Positions 12,213 through 24,665 of a stretch of DNA of 64,000 nt are shown here, in pieces (the first letter of the stretch is position 1; the number at the start of each line of letters is the position of its first letter). The stretch covers positions 6,632,320 through 6,696,319 of the forward strand of contig OU452219.1 of NCBI GenBank assembly GCA_911728455.2. Reading direction: 5' to 3'. Source of the stretch: Marthasterias glacialis (lineage: Eukaryota; Echinodermata; Asteroidea; Forcipulatida; Asteriidae). The translations under genes were made by a program, and so were the position numbers. The notes below the pieces were generated by a model. The model was not told the DNA's origin, made no database searches, and saw nothing but the letters and a program-made list of their open reading frames with translations.

Positions 12213-12487
12213 TTTCAATGTCAGTCCTGGCCTGCGCATGCTCATCATAGAGAGCCCTTTTTCAATTGCGGCCTTCCTTGATCATTCCCAACGCACTGAT
12301 ATGACTGGGCTCTCTTGTCTGAGCGCTGCAGTCTGGGCCTGGCATTAGCTTTTCTTCAGTTTTTGCTCACGTATACATTATGTCATTGTCAATTGTTGTT
12401 TGTTCTTGATCATTCTCTGAGCGCTTTGTAACCCTAGGAAAAGGCGCTATATAAGTTGTATTATTATTATTATTATTATTATTATTA
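12213..12487 (+). mobile_element. LINE 3' UTR and (TTA)n tail
   Basis: Follows the RT stop codon. It ends with GAGCGCTTTGTAACCC, AAAAGGCGCTATATAAGTTG and a TTA/ATT microsatellite at 12458-12487. The GCGCTATATAAG block followed by ATT repeats is the probable RT recognition tail. Confidence 0.8.
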
Positions 12488-12832
12488 AAATGTCAAACTG
12501 GGATTGGAGTCAGAGTTGTATGATGAAGTCAACCGATAAATAAACCCATTTTGTGTAGCACTGACCCTGTTTCGTGGAACATGGAACACAACGGGATAAC
12601 GGAGATCGGAACGGGAAATCTTTAGGGGGAAACAAGAAATCAAATCACAAGTAAATTGAGAATTTATACACTTGTAGAGAAAAGTCAGGTCCAGAATTTG
12701 CCTACGTTGTTTGAGTGAATCTAAGGTTTTATAAGTTGAAAGAGCCACTGCACAATATATGCTTTTAGGTTCAATTTGAGCTTTTCCTTTGCTACATTTT
12801 TTTAACGGGTTGCAATGAAGTAGCCAGCACAT
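12485..12832 (-). pseudogene. Second non-LTR retrotransposon fragment, C-terminal RT region (Jockey/CR1-like)
   Basis: The minus-strand frame includes SLKQRRQILDLTFLYKCINS, RSDLRYPVVFHVPRNR and GFIYRLTSSYNS, the typical C-terminus of another LINE group (S---RR---D--FLYK--N---). The stop codon TAA is provided by the TTA/TAA repeat shared with the + strand LINE. Only the last 115 codons remain, without internal stops. Confidence 0.75.
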
Positions 12833-13689
12833 ACATGTAAGTCAGTAGTAGCAGGTCAAATTTGACATCTACCAGCTTATTCTAAAACCCCTACATCATA
12901 CAATATAGTATGAAAAAGTTGCACAAATTCTAGACGTTGTCATCACTCCTGGAATCATTTTCAAGTAGGTTGTCAGTGTACCAACAATGCTGGACAAAAA
13001 TGTTAGCTCCGTCTTCTACGTTTTTTTTTTTGGGGGGGGGGGGTGTTATGATGGGGGAAACTCAGACGGTACGTGGCAACAGTAACTACATAGGATAACT
13101 ACAAACCCACAGCACCTCCATTTGTTCCCTCATTTTGTTTGCAACTTAATTAAAGTCGATACTGATGCACTAGTACATGTGCAAACAACAACTCATCTAT
13201 TTATCACATGCATAGACTTTGCACATAGAACACATACAATGCAGGCAGGGTTGCACACTGGACCCTCTTGGGTTTGCTTAAAGCCACCTTAAAAGTGGTT
13301 CGTAATCACTACTCTGAAAGTCAACAATGCATAAAAAATGTTCCTGTGGGGCATGTTGGTGGGCAGCTCATGTATGAGTACCCTCTCATTGTATTACATG
13401 TATATTGATGGCTTAGTTGAAATGGACCAATTTGTGACCATATTGAAGTGCATGGTAAAGCAGCAGCCACTTCAGACTGTTCGTGGTTTGGGTCAAGTTA
13501 AAACTTACCTCGTGTATGGCTGTTAACGAATCTGCCTAAAGTTGCTGTTTTTAATTGCAAATGGTGGTGATTGAAGCCTCAGAAAATACTGATACTTTTG
13601 GGTACTGTTTAATGTTTGTGAACGGTAAAATGCACCTATTTTATAAAAAATAATAAATAAATGTTTGTGTTGTATGTAGCATGCATTTG

Positions 13690-13855
13690 TACTTTTGACC
13701 CCTAGCATGATGGGGAACACACCTCTGCACAATGCGCGGCTATACCATTTCCGCCATTTTGGGAGTGAATTATTTTGTGTAAATTTTGACTCCTGAAATG
13801 ACGGACAGGATAGGCGCGTGTGAGTGCGCTGCGCACCGTGAAAATTGGTCACTCC
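13690..13855. repeat. TIR element fragment (CRE-like family)
   Basis: Contains CCGCCATTTTGGGAGTGAAT and its partner TTTTGACTCCTGAAATGACGG and GCGCACCGTG, resembling 49464-49680 and 42443-42560. Confidence 0.5.
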
Positions 13856-16329
13856 GCAAGTAGGACATCATAACCCAATAGAAAAGCAGACAACCAGGCT
13901 AGTATGAGTTCCTCTGCATATAAATAAAGCATGCATAGTACATGTGGATTGAACTCCAGTCTGAATCTGCCAAAAGGATAAACGAATTCCGAATACATTA
14001 TGCTCGTAAGTGAGAAGTTGCCCATATCGCAATACAAATGTCCCTTGAAGGAAGGAATTTATCAGTGGCAGTATCGCACCCTAATCCCCCATCTGAACCA
14101 TTCCATGGAGACCCCTCAGACAATACATACAGTGGGAGAACAACTCTCCCTGTGTTCAGTATGAGCAATTGTGTTTGTAGACGCTTATTTCAGCCCTCCT
14201 GATGACGCTGCACGTACTGCTCCAGCGATGGCCTCGGAAATTGAAAGCAGCCTAAGGAGGTTTCCGTGGAAATAAAGACTGACGAGAATGAGTTATCTGA
14301 AGGAAAGAGATATATCGCTATTACAGGACAAGATCCTTCAGTTTATTGACATCATCTTACAATTGTTTATCACCTTCGTTTTATTCTTTGAAGGTCAAAT
14401 TACATTTGACATTCTATTCATACAAGTTGAAACATTCTTCGCACATATACAGTAATAAGCATAACTTCAATGTATTTCTTTTGGTTTGCTCATTCTGAGT
14501 TGCTGCTATTAACTTAGTAAGTGTACATTGGGTATCACAATAGACTGATTGCGCGACCATTGTTTACATGTAATCACGTGACCTATGGTGGGTACTATGT
14601 CAGCTGAGCTGATGGCAAACTATGTGCAAATACATGCTGTGACCGACAAAGTCACATCAACAGTCGGCTTTTGGTAAAAATAAGACAGTTACTAAGCCCT
14701 TTTATTAAAAGTGTATGTTTTGACATTGATTTTTATCACATTACTGTTTCAAAAAACTACCAGTATTCTACTACAAAAGAGGTTTATTTTTCAGTTATGC
14801 GTCGGAGTCGGACGACGATGTAGCCACCCGCCTGTTGTTTGTAATGTAGGCCTTAATGTATGGCCATAGCCATCGCTGAAGTTGCTTGATTTGGACAAAG
14901 CCTTACATGTAAAACGAGACATGGTATACAGTACAATAATCTCATCTTTTCCCTGGTGTCATTCGGGAATAGCTAAAAAAAAAACCATTTTTAAACGTAA
15001 GAAAATTAGATGAGAAAATTGCTTTCATTTACAACCGACTTGTAACCGTTAGAATACAGAATGATTTCTTGGAATGGTGGATACACTATCTAGATGGCAA
15101 GTTAGAGTGTTACTAATTTATACACTCAACAAATGTGTAAACAGCTGTGAATGTTGCTCTATTTCTTAAAGTCTGTCTCTGCCATTGATCCAATTGTAAA
15201 ACTCTTCACCAAAAACCGCAATCTTTTACACAAGAAAAAAAAGAAGAAAAAAGAAGAAGAAGCCTACAATGTTGATGAGTGTGCGAAAATACAAATTTCT
15301 CATCCAGGTGACTGTATTGTGTTTCTATTGTGGAGAAGCGCCGGCCTATCTCCCAGGCCAATGATGAAATCTATGCGGGCTATCAAGTTGACACGTGTTG
15401 CCAGACCACGGATAGATACATTTCACTGCCTTGGTGCGCTTCCCTGTGGGCCTCGGGGGACGTGGTGAATGGAGCGCTGTCACGCTTTGCTCCGTTCATA
15501 CTTTGTTCCTTTGAATGCAAAACGGGAAAAATAGCAGAAAGGCATGATCAAAGATAAGAGCGATTTAGAGAGGTCGAGATTCTAATATGGATTTTTCCCC
15601 CTCCAATTTAGAGTAAAAAAAAGAATAGTTTTTTTTGGGGGTGAGTGTGTGAGGGTATTGATTCTTGAAAGGTGGTATCCATGCATATCTGCATATCTGT
15701 CTAGGATTTAAGAGACCCTATGTTGTCTGTCAATGACTCAGGAAAAGATACTCCTTGGTGACATTTGTTTTACCTTCCTTTGTCAAAAAAAACCCCCATC
15801 TTGTTTTCACAGTTGCCATGGTTACTTGGCAAGTTGTCGGACAATAAAACTGATCGATGCACTTGTCATCACACAGGTTGGCCTGTTTGGAAATCTTAAC
15901 ATTTTTTTTCCTCAGAAATTGTTTTCATTAGAGGCAAAGTTAGTATTTCTGTAAGGAAGGTTGAAAAACGTTGTTAATTTTTTTTTTACGACTCCATCTG
16001 CACCAAGTTCGTCTTTTACATATCTCTGTCTATTTTGTCTTGAACTGTGTCATGTTATACTTAAATCTACATGTGAGATGAGAGTTTTTTGAAATGTGAA
16101 ATTTATTTTTATTGCTTTATTAGACATGAATCTTTGCATATTGACACATAGCAATAACCCAAGCATGGAACGAATTCAGCCTTGAGTTAAAGGGAAAGCA
16201 CATCTTGTTTTTTTTTGTTTTTTGTTTTTTCGAATAAATGAATGTCTATCCTCTAGTTTTCTACAAACACACCATACATCTAGCCTCATCAAATTCAGTG
16301 GTAATGTTTAAGTGAAAACAATGAACAAT

Positions 16330-16585
16330 AATTCATTTTGTCAAGGATTTTTGATGGCAGCTGTAATCAAATTAAGCAATGGTGATTTTATTTGGGGATC
16401 TTTAAATGCTATTTCTCGACATAACAGTTTTTCAGGTGGAAATATTTTCTTGTGGGTATCAAATACTGGTATGACTTTTTTTATCAGTGAGCTTTCAGAT
16501 TTGCGCATGATCAGAACTATGCAAACAGTGGGAATTTACCTGGTAAGTCTGCTGCCACCTAGCATTTCAAAGTCTCCCATTATAG
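16330..16585. repeat. Hairpin repeat (GGCAGCAGACTTACC family), long variant
   Basis: The right arm reads TTACCTGGTAAGTCTGCTGC and ends CAAAGTCTCCCATTATA. The left arm near 16340-16450 is degenerate. Related shorter copies: 43672-43800 and 59385-59540. Confidence 0.5.
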
Positions 16586-16654
16586 TTACGTGTAAGTCAA
16601 TATGTTACAGGCATGCAATTATTGTATAAGTCTGTAGCGTAAATCTTAAGATTA

Positions 16655-16908
16655 AACATGCGAGGGTGTCTTCATTTCTATCTTGCCTGGTATGATTGTT
16701 TTTTTTCTGATTTGTTATTGTTTCTGACTTTTGATCGTTCGTTTGTGTTTATTGAGGTTGAGTGTTGTATATGTACTGTGTTTTTAGTCTGTTTGCTGCT
16801 TGTTTCTTATATCATGTACTGTAGAGTGTTGTTATTGTTTGATAAACACATGGGATATGGAATTTCATGTTTTTATAATCATGATGAATAAATGAATGAA
16901 TGAATTTC
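16655..16908 (+). mobile_element. Probable LINE 3' UTR with (GAAT)n tail
   Basis: T/G-rich untranslated-like sequence ending in ATGATGAATAAATGAATGAATGAAT-type repeats (16883-16906). There is no coding remnant, so the class is uncertain. Confidence 0.35.
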
Positions 16909-18849
16909 CATCAGCTTCTGACAATTGCTTAAAGCCAGACTGCGTAATTCAGTTTTGTGTTGGATATATTAGCATAACGGGATGCTGACCAACAGGTTTT
17001 AAAAGCGGGGGGGGGGGGGGGGTCTTTGACAACTTCATCTTCTTTATTTTGAGCCATAAACAGGGTTTTCAGAGCAGCGAATTCACAGGGAAAACCACCT
17101 TTAAGCTAAGAGAATTATCCCATCCCCTGTCATACAATATCACTGTTGCCACATCTACTCTGTCAAATATATGGGAAGTATTCCCTGAGGATCAGCGAGG
17201 TGTTCTCTTTGTCAAAACAAATATCTTGATTATTTGCTGCCGCTGTCATCTTCTCTGTGGATTGATGGCGTGACTTTTCCTTTTTTTCCCCCACGTATCT
17301 AATTGGCTATCAGGGTTGATTTTTAGCTTCTGTTTGAATAGGGGTTACATCTATTGATAATGGTCGATCTGAGTGTAGAGGGTTAGTATGTATTACGTAT
17401 TGTTTAGTTACCTGATTTGGGGAGAAGAAGTAAAAGGTAGAATTGACCGAACTTAAACAAAAATACAGCAATAATCACTCTGTAAAAGTTTTTAAAAGGA
17501 AAAGTGTTATCGGCTTGACACATTTTCTTTGAACCACTGAAATGTTACTACTTATGTGAGAATGGTATGTGTACGTAAAGTAATATGTGATGCCCCACGC
17601 CAAAATCAGGCAGTTCTCGGATTATTGTGAAATGACATTAAAAGTGAAGACGACTGAAACATCGGCCCTGATTTCAATATGAAGTGATGTCTGAAGCATT
17701 CTTTATGTTGACGAACACTTACCTTGTAGGCCCTAGTACTAGGTCCTAAGTAGCTGTCAATGGAAAGCTCCTTTTTTCCATCTATTTGATTACTTAATCA
17801 ATCCAGTTTTGAGTTTTGGGGCAGGAAGTGCCTGGATTTGGCATTGAGCGTGTTGAGATTACTCTCTAAAAATATGAAAATGTGTTAAAGGTACACAATA
17901 CATGAGTATTTTGTGAGAGTACATTCATTTCAATCCTACTTTTCAACTTTTTTTTAATAAACCGACCAGGTATGATGATTTGTTAGGATTTTTCCTGATT
18001 TCAGAATTTCTCAGATTTCAGGATTATGCCTTATTTCAGTATTTTTTCTTATTTGATGATTTTTCCTGATTTCAGAATTTCCGTGCGGCATGCAAGACTT
18101 TTATTGAACACTTGGCCACTTTGCAAATTTAGAACGCTTGATGCACCTTCAAGCCAAAACGCAAGTTGCCCGTAAAGATGGCATCTATCAGGGACTATTA
18201 ATGTGCTTAAGTGAAATCATATCTAACTTGTAAAGTACCTTTGAAATAATATATGCAGTCTGGACTAGACCCGCCTTTGTCTGTGTTTATCAGTGATATT
18301 TCAACCAGGAATCAGACATATAGGAGATCCGTGTCTACACCAAGCCATGTTTCCTTTATTGAATTGATCAAGTGGGAGCTGCCTCTGGTCTCGCTGTGAG
18401 TGCATCGCACTGCTCCACTCACTTAGTGAATTAATTTTACCTGTAAATCTAGCAATGTTCCCTTTACGACTGCTGGTGAAAGATGTCATGGTTGTTTGTT
18501 GATGTGTGGATTAACAGCTGATTTTCTGTTAACTCAGGGCTTATCCACGAGTGAAAATACGTACAACATTTACATACAGACAGAAACATTTTTTTTGCAA
18601 AACCCTAAGTCTTTGTTAAAAAAAGAAAAAAAAAAAAAAAAACAGAAACAGAAACATGTTGATTGTTTTGTTATTCATTTGTTTTTAATCTGAGTGCCTT
18701 TCACTTTGTTGTAAAATTTGAGGAAAACATAGGTTTTTTTAAAAAAGCTGATCGTAGAAAATGTAGAAAATCAATGTAGTACCGCCACTTTTAAACCAGC
18801 CTATGAATTTTAAGCCATCTCTGTCAGATGACACATGAACAAAACTTTG

Positions 18850-19045
18850 TGTGTGGTGGGGGGGGGGGGGCCTGAGCCCTCCTGCTCAGGACCCTCCCCC
18901 TTTTGCCCCCCCCCCCCCATATGAGATCGAAAAAAATGCACAAATGAATGGTTTGATACATTAAATAGGCATCCCCCCAAGTTATGTCTTTTCTCCCGCT
19001 TGCCCCCCTCCCCCCATTGAAAATGTCTGGTTACGCCACTGCTTT
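18850..19045 (-). repeat. G/C-run palindromic repeat, copy 1
   Basis: Starts with a G run and ends AAAATGTCTGGTTACGCCAC, with CCCCCC runs and a core GGTTTGATACATTAAATAGG. It is the reverse of 49009-49181, and a partial copy is at 31127-31197. Confidence 0.6.
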
Positions 19046-20769
19046 TAATGCTTTGTAGTATACCAGAGTTTGTATTAACTATAAAGGACTTATGCTCTTA
19101 AAATCGCCACCTCTACTCATCTTGAATCAGAAGAGTTTGAATGAGAAATCAAAGTTTGTTTGCCTCTTTTTAAGTGCCTTGTTACTGAAACACCCCCACA
19201 AAAAAAAGCAAAGAAAGAAGAACAAGAAGAAGAAACTCTGACAGTGTATGCTATAATAGTTGACAAACTGCATCTGTCAGATATGCCTGTCTTCTAATAG
19301 CATAGATTAAAACAAGGGAAGCCGACACTGATGTTTGTTTGAGTCAATAAATTTTTGTCTTTCAAAATCTATTAATGCAGGATGTCGATAGCAATTGCAC
19401 CCAGGCAGTTTTGTTCGTGAAGGGACCTAGTCCAGCGAGTCCAAAGTGATGTCACAACTGAACCTTGTTAATTTGATGCGACATAAATAACAACATCAAT
19501 AGATATTCACTGTCAAAAGGAAAATCAATAGTTTCATTAATTGGCCTATATATCATGCCGGTCGAAGCTTTAGGTCTAATATTAAAGAGGTGTTTTGCTG
19601 ATGTGTGTGTGTGAAAAACACCATACCATCTTCGGTCAATTGTAATTGTTTGGGTAATTAAGCTAGCAGTCAGAGAAACAATTTCTAATGTGATGTAATA
19701 AGCGACTAGTTTTATCAGTTTATAATTCCAAGGTTGTCGATTGAATTACAGTAAATGTCAATGACAACATTCCTGTGGAACAATGAGAACACTAACAATT
19801 CTTTCTCCCTGCGGGGGTGAGAAGAGCAATATGGATTTTTCTGCTGCTACAATTTTTCAGGTAACTGTTTTTTCCCTGACCAAATATTTTTTTTGTAGTT
19901 TGCATTGTCAATCTCGACCATCTCTAAAAGGAAGTGTTTTTTTTTATTTTTGGTTTTTATTTTCTGTGCTGCAGTGAGAGTTTATAGGCCTGATCTTTTA
20001 GTCTCAGTTGTATTCATATCATACATGACTTATTCGACATAACATGACATTACAATGATTGACAATTGAAAGTCTTAGTCTTGTGCAGATCCAGATCTGG
20101 TGCATCTACCATAAGGGCATTCTGTAAGCGGAAGGAATTTCTTGAGGTCATCCAGCGCCATTATAAAGGTTAAAACAATGATGAAACAATGAGAATGTTC
20201 GGAATGGGACAATGGGCAATCTTCTCGTGACCTTTAGGAGAGGGCGGCCTACTCTAGTGATGTAATAAGAAAGGTCTATTTGCCAAGCTCTACGTAATTT
20301 ATACACTTCTTTGTTGACATTCAACACACACAAAAATGCAAATTAAAATGACTGACTCTCCCAGTGAATTTGTTGAGTTACATTACATGGCTCACACCTA
20401 AGCTCTGAAGAAAAAAAACTTCAAGAATTCCCAATGAAATTTTGAAAATCAGCGGATTGTTCACCCTTGACGTACACACACTGGTTGTCTTGAATTGTTT
20501 GCACAAATTCGTCAGAACTGAGGAATTCATACCTCAAGGGATCCTGCATCTACTAACTCTTTGGTATAGGAAACTATTTGCATTTAGAACACAATTCAGT
20601 GTAGGTGTCAAAATGTGTATTTTTCTGTAAATCTGTAGTAGACCTTAGCAACCACAAGGGCCTTGTACTCAACTAACTGCCCATAGATTTGACCCACTTT
20701 CAGGCAGCTCATTCAAAAGGTCATAGTTTAGGGGCATGTCCTTTTTCGTGTTTCTCAAAACACCAATAA

Positions 20770-21084
20770 TATTCTTTATCCCAGATGCAAAAATTAACAT
20801 CTTTTATAATGGTTGCGGTACCCGCTGGTAATAGGATTCAAACTGCCTCTAGCTGCCGGGGCAATAGTCTAGTTGGTTAAACATCTACTCTAGAATGGCG
20901 GGGGTTGTGGGTTCGAACCCCACCCGAGGAATATGCCTGTGGATTTTTTTTTTCAAAGGATTCGGTAAAGGACTGAGTATACAGTGCTTGACACACATTG
21001 GTGTATGGGCAAAACAAACAAAACAATTAAAACAAAAATAATAATAATGATAATATTCTTTGTCCCATGCAAAAATTAACATGT
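20770..21084 (+). mobile_element. tRNA-derived SINE (type 3) bounded by direct repeats
   Basis: Box A TAGTCTAGTTG at 20865-20875 and box B GGTTCGAACCC at 20910-20920. The body includes GAGTATACAGTGCTTGACAC and ACATTGGTGT. The unit starts at ATTCTTTATCCCAGATGCAA (20770) and ends with ATTCTTTGTCCCATGCAA (from 21055). The flanking direct repeat recurs around the copy at 59945-60235, so it is part of the element and not a target-site duplication. Confidence 0.75.
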
Positions 21085-21229
21085 ATTTTTCATTTAACTA
21101 TTTGTTTACTTATTAATTGATTCTGGTACTGGAACCAAGGGATCCTCAAAAACAGCTGTCTCTGTAACCTGTTGGCCTGAAGATACTGGTTTTAGAGAAG
21201 AGGATGAAGAAATGTTTAGTTGTAGATGT

Positions 21230-21400
21230 GGGGAAAAAATCTAAACAGAGAGAAAAAAGAAGAAAAAAAAAACGTAATCAGGCAGGGACTGAAAACTCAA
21301 TCCACATAGGAGCTCCAGTTTGAGGTGGAATTTGACCTGAGGTCAACAGAGGTGAAAGACTGTGCAAGATACCACTCAGCCAACCTGACAACAACTCAAC
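21230..21400 (-). mobile_element. Decayed SINE (type 1) fragment
   Basis: The minus-strand body includes TTGAGTTTTCAGTCCCTGCC and AGATTTTTTCCCCACATCTA, related to 1935-2195. The tRNA-like head (near 21320-21400) is degenerate. Confidence 0.6.
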
Positions 21401-21579
21401 AGTCTATCTGCATTTCTAAAACCAAACAGTTTTTTTTTTAAAGATATTCTAAAGATCTTAAAGCTAATTCTAAAGCCGGAAAGAATTTGACAAAACAATA
21501 ATAAGCAAAATGTCTGGGCGCATAAAGTGATGATTACTCAGAGAGATATTGGTCTCTTAAGATTACGGCATTGGTCTTC

Positions 21580-22074
21580 TGTTTGGACTTCCTGGTACAC
21601 AACTTTTTCTTCTCCCTTCTCCAGCGTGCTCAAAACACTGCTGCAAGAATCATCACCCCGCACCAAGATATTCAATCACATTACTCCATTTCTTCAAAGT
21701 CTGCACTGGTTGCCAGTTCAGTATCGAATTCATTTCACACTGCTCCTAATTACTTTACAAAGCCATCAATGGACTTGCTCCCACAATACATTACCGATCT
21801 CATACCACTTCAGTCATCTTCGCGCAAATAAACTTGCTCTCCACGTTCCCAAATGGAAACTAATTCATATGGCTGCCATGCATTTCTCAGTTTGGCACCA
21901 ATGTTGTGGAACAACCTCCCCGATAGAAGAGACTCAAAACTCATTTGTTCTCTAAAGCATTTTTTATATAATTTGTACTCCTTTTTCAAAGCACCTTTGA
22001 ACAATTTTTTTGTTATGGATACCAGCGCTATAGCCTATAAATATATGTTTTGATTAATTAATTGATTGATTGAT
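21580..22074 (+). pseudogene. Decayed L2/CR1-like LINE, RT C-terminus and 3' tail
   Basis: Fragments in shifting frames: LLQRAQNTAARIIT, SLHWLPVQYRIHF, LLPQYITDLIPLQSSSRK and PMLWNNLPDRRDS, in the order found at the C-terminus of L2/CR1-type RT proteins. At least two frameshifts break it. The 3' end has AGCGCTATAGCC and GATT repeats at about 22050-22073. Confidence 0.8.
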
Positions 22075-24439
22075 CAAGGGTTAATCTGGTTGTAAAAGTG
22101 GACCCCAAGAAATGGCTGTACCAGTGTTTGCCCTTAACTGTCTCAGTGACCAGCTCGTCATTTAACCGGTCTGCCAGCTTTTTCACTTAAGTCCATTTTT
22201 CATATTAATAGGGATGCTTTTTAACACTGGACTTACACCAGCTGGACCACTTGGTGAGAGTTTGACTGGTCCTCAGGGTGTTTTAATTAGCCTTTAGCCA
22301 GCAGACCACTGTTAAGGGAGAACTCTGTGCATTCATTAGCCACCTGTAGGTGTTATAACTTACCTGTCTGCTCATTACAAATTAGGTTTTTTTTCCTGGA
22401 GTACGCTAATGTATATTTATATCAAGGATTTTTCAAGGATTTTCATGCCATTCATTGTATTCTCCTATTAGTCGGCTGTCTGTATCCAGTCAATGTTTCA
22501 ACCACACCTTAAGGTTAATGTAAAACACTCTCGGCAAATGTGCAAATGATCAAAAGCCTTTACAAAGTATCTATGATATCCAATTTGGGAATAACTGTAT
22601 TGGGTGAGGTGTTGGGGAGGGGATTAGTGTGTGTATTAGTATGTGTATTTTGTCATGACTATAGCTCCATGCTCTGACTGAGTACATTCACCCTGAATGG
22701 AAGGTTTTGATTTAAACTTGTGCAAACACCATCTTGTTGTTTTGGCATGAACCCCAGGCACATGATTAAGTACAGAATTAGAAAGTTATAAAGCACACCT
22801 CTTACACTGCTATATTCTAAATGTACGCAATGGTAGTGAGTAGATCCAACAAGTATGGACGACCCGTCAGGAATTATATCTAATTGATTTTTTCACATGT
22901 ATATTTACATTATGCAGTTAGCGTACACAATTATGCGTAGTTTTTGATAATATAATGGCAGCTGTGTATTTACATTTAGGCTGCCACTCATACAAACTTG
23001 GTAAGCTTTAAATATTATTGACCAGACTGTGTAACCAGCCAAATTACCGTGTGGTGCATAGCGGTTGTTGCTTGTTTCTCTCAATAGATTTTCAGCTGAA
23101 CAATACTTTCTGTTTTAGAAGTTCATTAAAACTAGTTAATGGTGTGCTGAAGTGCTTCAACAAACTTTAGCCAAAGGTCATTTTTTACCTTTATTTTTTA
23201 CTTCTGTGGTAGGATTGGAAGACATCCAAAAACAGTATTTTTAACAAGTTTAGCAGAGGTAGTTTGCTAGAAATTTGAAGGAATAAGGGTTAATATCACT
23301 GAGCCCCCCCCCACTCTTCACTCAGACAGCTGTAAGGATGAATTTATAAGGAAAATAGGACCAATGATATATTGTTCTTGTTAACAATCGCTCGTCCCCC
23401 TAGTGTGTTTTGGTCCACACAGCATTTACATGTTCACCTCATACCAAATTATGTGTCATCAAGTTTCATGAAGTACAGGACAAGGTTGTGTGCCGTGCAC
23501 GGTAATAGCCCCGGTGTGCAAATTTTATTAATTACGAAACTACTGTGGCGGCTCTGACTAGTGGAAATAGAAGCTAATGAAATTTGAGTTTTAGGCCTTT
23601 TTTTCAATTTCACTCTGCTTAATTAGGTTTTGTGCCACTGATGCGTAAGAGAGAAATTGAAACCAGGAAGTGCATCGAAAAGAACAGGAAATTACTCGGA
23701 AAGATTGAAATTTCTTTCAGAATTGATTTCGAGATTAACACTCGGCGCTGATGAACTTGGCAGGGGTTAATGCCCTTTGTTCCCATGTAGTAAGTTTGTG
23801 TGTGTTGTGTGCAAAATTTGTTAAAAACTCTTTGTTTTATTCTCTTGGAGTTTTGGAGAAATATGACGAAACGTAGTGCATGAGAAGCGCGCAAATAATG
23901 ATTCATTGTACACACACATTATGGTGTATTCTGACCTCTAACACATGCCATGAAACAGGCTTTTCCATTGGATATGATTTGCTGTCTTGTATTAGGGCAA
24001 CTAGTTACGATTAACCAATCATCATTTTTGTTTTACTGATGGAAAGAGAAAATATTCAGCTTCACAAATCAGTTTGATCCATAAACCCGTGATGCGCAGT
24101 GCACAAGCTACAGTAATTCAGGTTGTGTGAATCATGGCAATTTGTAGGTTTTGTCAATAACTGCACAGGCTGGAGAAGAGAAGTTAACTTGTTTAAATAA
24201 AAAAAGGCAACTTGTTCCCCAACCATCATGAATTAAGACAGATTGCATTTTCTTTATGGAAGTGCATGATCTATAGAATTTGCGTGTAGCAAACTTGAGA
24301 TACTTCTGATTTTATGCGAAACTTTGCATCTGTAAAATTAAATTTGCACGTATTGTGGCTCTGAAAACATCGGACAACGCAAATGAGAACTACGTTCGGA
24401 ATGTACAGTTATGATTGTTTTTTTTATAATTATTTTTTA

Positions 24440-24665
24440 TTATGATAACTTTCTGGTAATGCATCCAAGTCACTAGCACTGTAACCAAAAGATACCTGTG
24501 TAAAGAAGATGATGAAAAAAATGTCAGTTTTGGATGTGGGAGGATAATTCCCAAATAGGGAAAATCCATGCATTCAGGTCGGGACTGAAAACCCAATCCA
24601 CATGCAAGGCTCTGGTCCGGGATTCAAATTGGGGTCACAGAGGTGAAAGCTGAAGAAGAAACCAC
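24440..24665 (-). mobile_element. SINE (type 1), minus strand
   Basis: The minus strand gives GTGGATTGGGTTTTCAGTCC and TCCCACATCCAAAACTGACA. Box B is decayed to AATTTGAATCC near 24625. Confidence 0.65.

Noticed and set aside
20855-20935. Possible functional tRNA gene
   Set aside because: Good A and B boxes, but the same unit with the same flanks recurs at 60 kb, and the acceptor stem does not close. It is a repeat.
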